Positions 44,277 to 46,850 of a DNA stretch of 46,850 bases are shown here, piece by piece; the stretch's first letter is position 1, and each line of letters starts with the position of its first letter. This DNA is from CAYPLH01 sp964411505. GTDB lineage: Bacteria > Bacillota > Clostridia > CAYPLH01 > DUMO01. Where the stretch lies: assembly GCA_964411505.1 (NCBI GenBank), contig CAYPLH010000030.1, positions 1-46,850 on the forward strand, given 5' to 3'. The position numbers were made by a program, and so were the translations under genes. Under the pieces are notes generated by a model that worked only from the letters and a program-made list of their open reading frames with translations, made no database searches and was not told where the DNA came from.

Positions 44277-44930
44277 ATGATGAACGTAAAAATTGTATTT
44301 TTGGAAATATCATCAGATTCTGCTATTGACGGTTTAATAAAATTGGTTTCTATCGAAAAGCAGGAAAAGATAAAAAGATTTCGGTTCGATATTGACCGTA
44401 AGCTTTGTTTATACTCTGAACTGTTAGTCCGATATCATGCGTGTCAAGAATTAAGTTTGTCAAACAAAGAAATTGTATTTGGCAAAAGCAAAAATGGAAA
44501 GCCCTTTCTCCTTGATTATCCGAAATTTTATTTCAACATCTCTCATACCCGAAACGCGATTGCTATAGCTTTTTCGAATAGTGCAATCGGCATTGACATT
44601 GAATCAATAAAACCGATTGACTTAGCGATTGCCAAGCGCTTTTTCACATCTTTCGAGCAGAAATATATAATCTCACACGATAATCCGGATTATGCATTCT
44701 ATAAAGTTTGGACAAAAAAAGAAGCTTATATAAAACACATAGGTACTGGTTTATCAACGCCACTGAATTCCTTTAATGTATTGGATGATAGTTTGGGGAC
44801 TATGATGTATACATTTTCAGTGGAACAATATATTATTTCAATTTGCTGCAATGGTCTTATAAAGTTTAAACCGATCATTTCAACTATAGCTGAAGATGAG
44901 TTGCACTTGTTATTTAATGAAATAACATAA
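44277..44930 (+). CDS. Sfp-type 4'-phosphopantetheinyl transferase
   Basis: 217 aa. It activates carrier domains by transferring phosphopantetheine from CoA. Motifs: FNISHTRNAIAIAF, IGIDIESIKPID (Mg-binding Asp and Glu) and FYKVWTKKEAYIKHIG (WxxKEAxxK). The protein is in the Sfp size class and appears intact. It would modify the PCP, ACP and stand-alone carrier in the cluster, all of which need such an enzyme. ATG 44277 or 44280 follows AAGGAG. It is one of the few genes in the 3' block without visible damage, consistent with continued use. Confidence 0.93.
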   Translation: MMNVKIVFLEISSDSAIDGLIKLVSIEKQEKIKRFRFDIDRKLCLYSELLVRYHACQELSLSNKEIVFGKSKNGKPFLLDYPKFYFNISHTRNAIAIAFSNSAIGIDIESIKPIDLAIAKRFFTSFEQKYIISHDNPDYAFYKVWTKKEAYIKHIGTGLSTPLNSFNVLDDSLGTMMYTFSVEQYIISICCNGLIKFKPIISTIAEDELHLLFNEIT

Positions 44931-44973
44931 AACAGCATTTTGCTGTAATACGGTTTTGAGGAGAGAAATTCAA

Positions 44974-45351
44974 ATGGAGCTTAAAGATAAAATTAAGGAA
45001 ATATCTCAATTAATGAGAGATAACGGAATAAAGATATTGGAAGTAAAAAATCAGGAGGAAGAAATAAAAATTGAACAGTTTCCTTTTGAAGCGGAGGTGA
45101 AAAGCAGCTTATCCCCGCCTGATGACTACGATATTTCTGCACCTATAATGGGTCTTGGATACACGAAGCCTTCCGATGAGGCGAAACCTTTTGCCTCGGT
45201 TGGCAACAAGGTGAAAAAAGGCGGTGTGCTATGCGTGATTGAGGCGATGAAAGTCATGAATGAGATCGTTTCCAAAAACAATTGCGAAATCTATGAAGTG
45301 TGTTTTGAAAGCGGCAAGATAGTCGAGTTCGGACAGCATTGTTTAAAATAA
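44974..45351 (+). CDS. accB: Biotin carboxyl carrier protein of acetyl-CoA carboxylase
   Basis: 125 aa. The N-terminus ELKDKIKEISQLMRDNGIK is the family's helix, a linker follows, and the C-terminal biotinyl domain has CVIEAMKVMNEIVS, whose Lys in EAMKVMN receives biotin. It would shuttle carboxybiotin to the AccA/AccD pair. ATG 44974 has GAGGAGAG upstream, and the frame from 44956 is not used. The neighbouring biotin carboxylase gene is a short fragment (45370-45555), so this carrier would depend on a carboxylase elsewhere in the genome. Confidence 0.92.
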   Translation: MELKDKIKEISQLMRDNGIKILEVKNQEEEIKIEQFPFEAEVKSSLSPPDDYDISAPIMGLGYTKPSDEAKPFASVGNKVKKGGVLCVIEAMKVMNEIVSKNNCEIYEVCFESGKIVEFGQHCLK

Positions 45352-45369
45352 AAAGGATAGATGAATCTG

Positions 45370-45555
45370 ATGTTCTCTAAATGATTAATTGCCAACCTGG
45401 GTGAAATCGCGGTTCGGGCTATAAACGAATGCAAGTGTATGGGGATAAAAACTGTTGAGATATGTTCTGATATAGAGCGAAACGCATTACATATTCCGTT
45501 TTTAATTGGTGACTTCTTGAAGATAGTTTTAGCGGCACTTTATCAAAAAGATTGA
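45370..45555 (+). pseudogene. accC: Biotin carboxylase (AccC) N-terminal fragment with an early stop
   Basis: Read from ATG 45370, the frame gives MFSK, a TGA stop, then LIANLGEIAVRAINECKCMG and IKTVEICSDIERNALH, matching the AccC N-terminus (LIANRGEIAVR...GIKTV...S..DR.ALH). It continues to a stop at 45553. Only about 60 of ~450 codons remain, and an in-frame stop sits at codon 5. It is a clear remnant that completes the expected accD-accA-accB-accC set. Confidence 0.82.
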
Positions 45556-45784
45556 GGGTGATAAAATTGAAACACTTTACTATAAGCGGAAATATACCGC
45601 CTTAATAAAACTGTGCAAACACAAAATTTCACCTTCGAAGGTAGAAGAGTAAACGAAAGATGATGAAGGAAGGGTCTATAGAAATTCCGGAACATCTACT
45701 GCGAACACAGCATTTTCGCTATCCGTAAAAATCTTGGTATAACTTACCTCATAGACGGACACATTAAAAGAAAAAATTTCGTTT
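45556..45784. other. Non-coding segment upstream of the recombinase
   Basis: No gene seen in 229 bases. It contains the GCGAA...TTCGC dyad (45701-45719) and an ACCGCCTTAA word (45596-45605) that recurs downstream of the recombinase gene. It may be part of an attachment-site region. Confidence 0.5.
45701..45719. repeat. Dyad GCGAA-N9-TTCGC, upstream copy (possible recombinase site)
   Basis: CTGCGAACACAGCATTTTCGC at 45699-45719 contains the inverted arms GCGAA and TTCGC. A similar sequence lies downstream of the recombinase gene (46770 onward). Both have the size and symmetry of tyrosine-recombinase core sites; this is inference from position and symmetry. Confidence 0.35.
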
Positions 45785-46717
45785 ATGGAACTCAATAACA
45801 AAATACTTGAGGAATATTTCAGCTATCTGACCGTGATAAAGGCGCGGTCGCCGCACACTACATCGGAGTTTCGCGTTGATCTCCGGCTGCTGTTTAAATT
45901 TGTTTATAAGCGTAGAAAACCATCAACGACTCCCCCGCATGACTGTTCGTTCGCAGATATCAAGTTTATAAAATCAATCACGCTCGATGATATGTATGCC
46001 TTCGTTTCTTATTTGCAGAAAGAACGCAACTGCTCCGTTGCGACTTGTGGATGCAAAATCATATCCATCCGACAGTTTTGGAAATATCTCAAAACCAAAG
46101 CGCACCTGATTGATAACAACATTACCGAAGAACTGGAAGTCCCGAAACAAGCGAAACGGATACCCAAATATTTGAACTTGGAAGATTCTATACGCCTTTT
46201 GATGAGTGTTGAGGATTCACCGCGCAACTACTGTATTGTTACCCTGTTTCTAAATTGCGCCCTGCGTTTAGCCGAACTTACAAATTTGAATGTGGAACAG
46301 ATTAGCGCCCAATCCGTGACCGTAATCGGCAAAGGCGACAAGGAAAGGCAAATCTACCTGACGCCGGCAGCTAAAAACGCGGTGAACGCATGGCTAATTG
46401 ATCGTAACAACTATAACCCCCAAGATAATGCGCTTTTCATCAGCAACAGAGGGGTTCGTCTCACAACACGAGCGATCCAGATCGTTATCAAAAACGCGGT
46501 TGAAGCTGCCGGATTATCTAAAGATATTACACCCCATACCGCGGCAACTTTGTTGTACAAGCATGGGCATGTGGATATCAGAGCGTTAAAAGAAATCCTG
46601 GGCCATGAATCTTTGAATACGACCCAGATTTATACCCACCTTGATGACCATCAACTTCAAACAGCAGTCAATACAAACCCGCTGGCCGGAATGGTAAATC
46701 GAAGGCAGCAAGTCTAA
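45785..46717 (+). CDS. XerC/D-like tyrosine recombinase lacking the HxxR catalytic motif
   Basis: 310 aa. The N-terminal SAM-like DNA-binding domain (LEEYFSYLTVIKARSPHTTSEF) is followed by the catalytic domain with Arg161 in CALRLAEL, Lys in GKGDKERQ, LGHESL, and nucleophile Tyr283 in TTQIYTHL. The expected ITPHKLRHTAATLLYKHG reads ITPHTAATLLYKHG: four residues (KLRH) are missing at residue 251, taking the second catalytic Arg and its His. A slip between two His codons explains it. The recombinase is probably inactive. It could once have moved the block or the cluster. ATG 45785 has no good ribosome site. Confidence 0.9.
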   Translation: MELNNKILEEYFSYLTVIKARSPHTTSEFRVDLRLLFKFVYKRRKPSTTPPHDCSFADIKFIKSITLDDMYAFVSYLQKERNCSVATCGCKIISIRQFWKYLKTKAHLIDNNITEELEVPKQAKRIPKYLNLEDSIRLLMSVEDSPRNYCIVTLFLNCALRLAELTNLNVEQISAQSVTVIGKGDKERQIYLTPAAKNAVNAWLIDRNNYNPQDNALFISNRGVRLTTRAIQIVIKNAVEAAGLSKDITPHTAATLLYKHGHVDIRALKEILGHESLNTTQIYTHLDDHQLQTAVNTNPLAGMVNRRQQV

Positions 46718-46771
46718 TAAAAACTGAAATATGAGGGATTAGAAATGATTCACAAACCGCCTTAACCAACT

Positions 46772-46799
46772 GCGAAAACGCCCATTTTCACATTTTCGC
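46772..46799. repeat. Dyad GCGAAAA-N14-TTTTCGC, downstream copy (possible recombinase site)
   Basis: A perfect 7-bp inverted repeat, GCGAAAA (46772-46778) and TTTTCGC (46793-46799), with a preceding ACCGCCTTAACCAACT. The block resembles 45596-45605 and 45699-45719 upstream of the recombinase gene. It may be an attachment site or recombinase-binding arm pair; the site is at the window edge. Confidence 0.4.
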
Positions 46800-46850
46800 C
46801 AGACTGACAGTGTAATAATATATTTCATCTACTGGTAATTTTATGAGAAG

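Noticed and set aside
1..46850. CRISPR arrays, tRNA or rRNA genes, intact insertion sequences
   Set aside because: Looked for regularly spaced repeats, tRNA-like ends and transposase motifs; none seen in the window.

Overview
The window is AT-rich, and every convincing gene lies on the + strand. Shine-Dalgarno sites are strong (GGAGG type), starts include TTG and GTG, and protein families are Firmicutes-like, so the source is probably a Clostridia-type anaerobe. About 1-40.7 kb is one long hybrid non-ribosomal peptide/polyketide biosynthetic gene cluster. About 40.7-46.8 kb is a second, visibly decaying block (ABC-F protein, acetyl-CoA carboxylase genes, phosphopantetheinyl transferase, tyrosine recombinase).

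Layout. (a) 0.1-5.6 kb: an unregulated DAHP synthase, a stand-alone acyl carrier protein, two U32-family Fe-S proteins whose cysteine patterns match UbiU and UbiV, and two MGT-type glycosyltransferases. (b) 5.55-6.08 kb: non-coding, with a perfect 18-bp inverted repeat and a possible gene remnant. (c) 6.1-11.6 kb: a WavE-like glycosyltransferase, an acyltransferase/PIG-L deacetylase fusion, a divergent carbamoyltransferase and a SPASM-type protein with a non-canonical cysteine motif. (d) 11.6-28.7 kb: the assembly-line core. It holds an NRPS (C-FkbH-PCP-C-A-PCP-tail, A-domain code close to Tyr), a glycosyltransferase, a canonical carbamoyltransferase, an AT-less PKS (KS-KR-ACP-BtrH-like domain), a trans-acting AT and a class C beta-lactamase-fold hydrolase. 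(e) 28.75-36.1 kb: a second copy of the 18.5-kb glycosyltransferase, a two-gene ABC exporter, and a GDPD-like/HAD/cupin/nucleotidyltransferase quartet. (f) 36.2-40.7 kb: a second NRPS (C-A-PCP-E, code close to Asn). (g) 40.7-46.8 kb: the decaying block.

How it may work together (inference). The C-A(Asn)-PCP-E protein has a starter-like C domain and could open the chain as acyl-D-Asn. The 2325-aa NRPS could add a glyceryl unit (FkbH) and Tyr, and the AT-less PKS could add one reduced ketide using the trans AT. No thioesterase is present; release could fall to the BtrH-like cysteine-acyltransferase domain or to the SxxK hydrolase. Five glycosyltransferases, a deacetylase and two carbamoyltransferases imply a heavily glycosylated, carbamoylated product exported by the ABC pair. 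An N-acyl-D-Asn opening module together with an SxxK-family hydrolase recalls the colibactin/zwittermicin prodrug logic. The UbiU/UbiV-like pair beside a deregulated DAHP synthase suggests an oxygen-independent, prephenate-dependent hydroxylation in natural-product tailoring, which is the most interesting idea in the window. The ABC-F gene would fit a ribosome-targeting product but is frameshifted as given.
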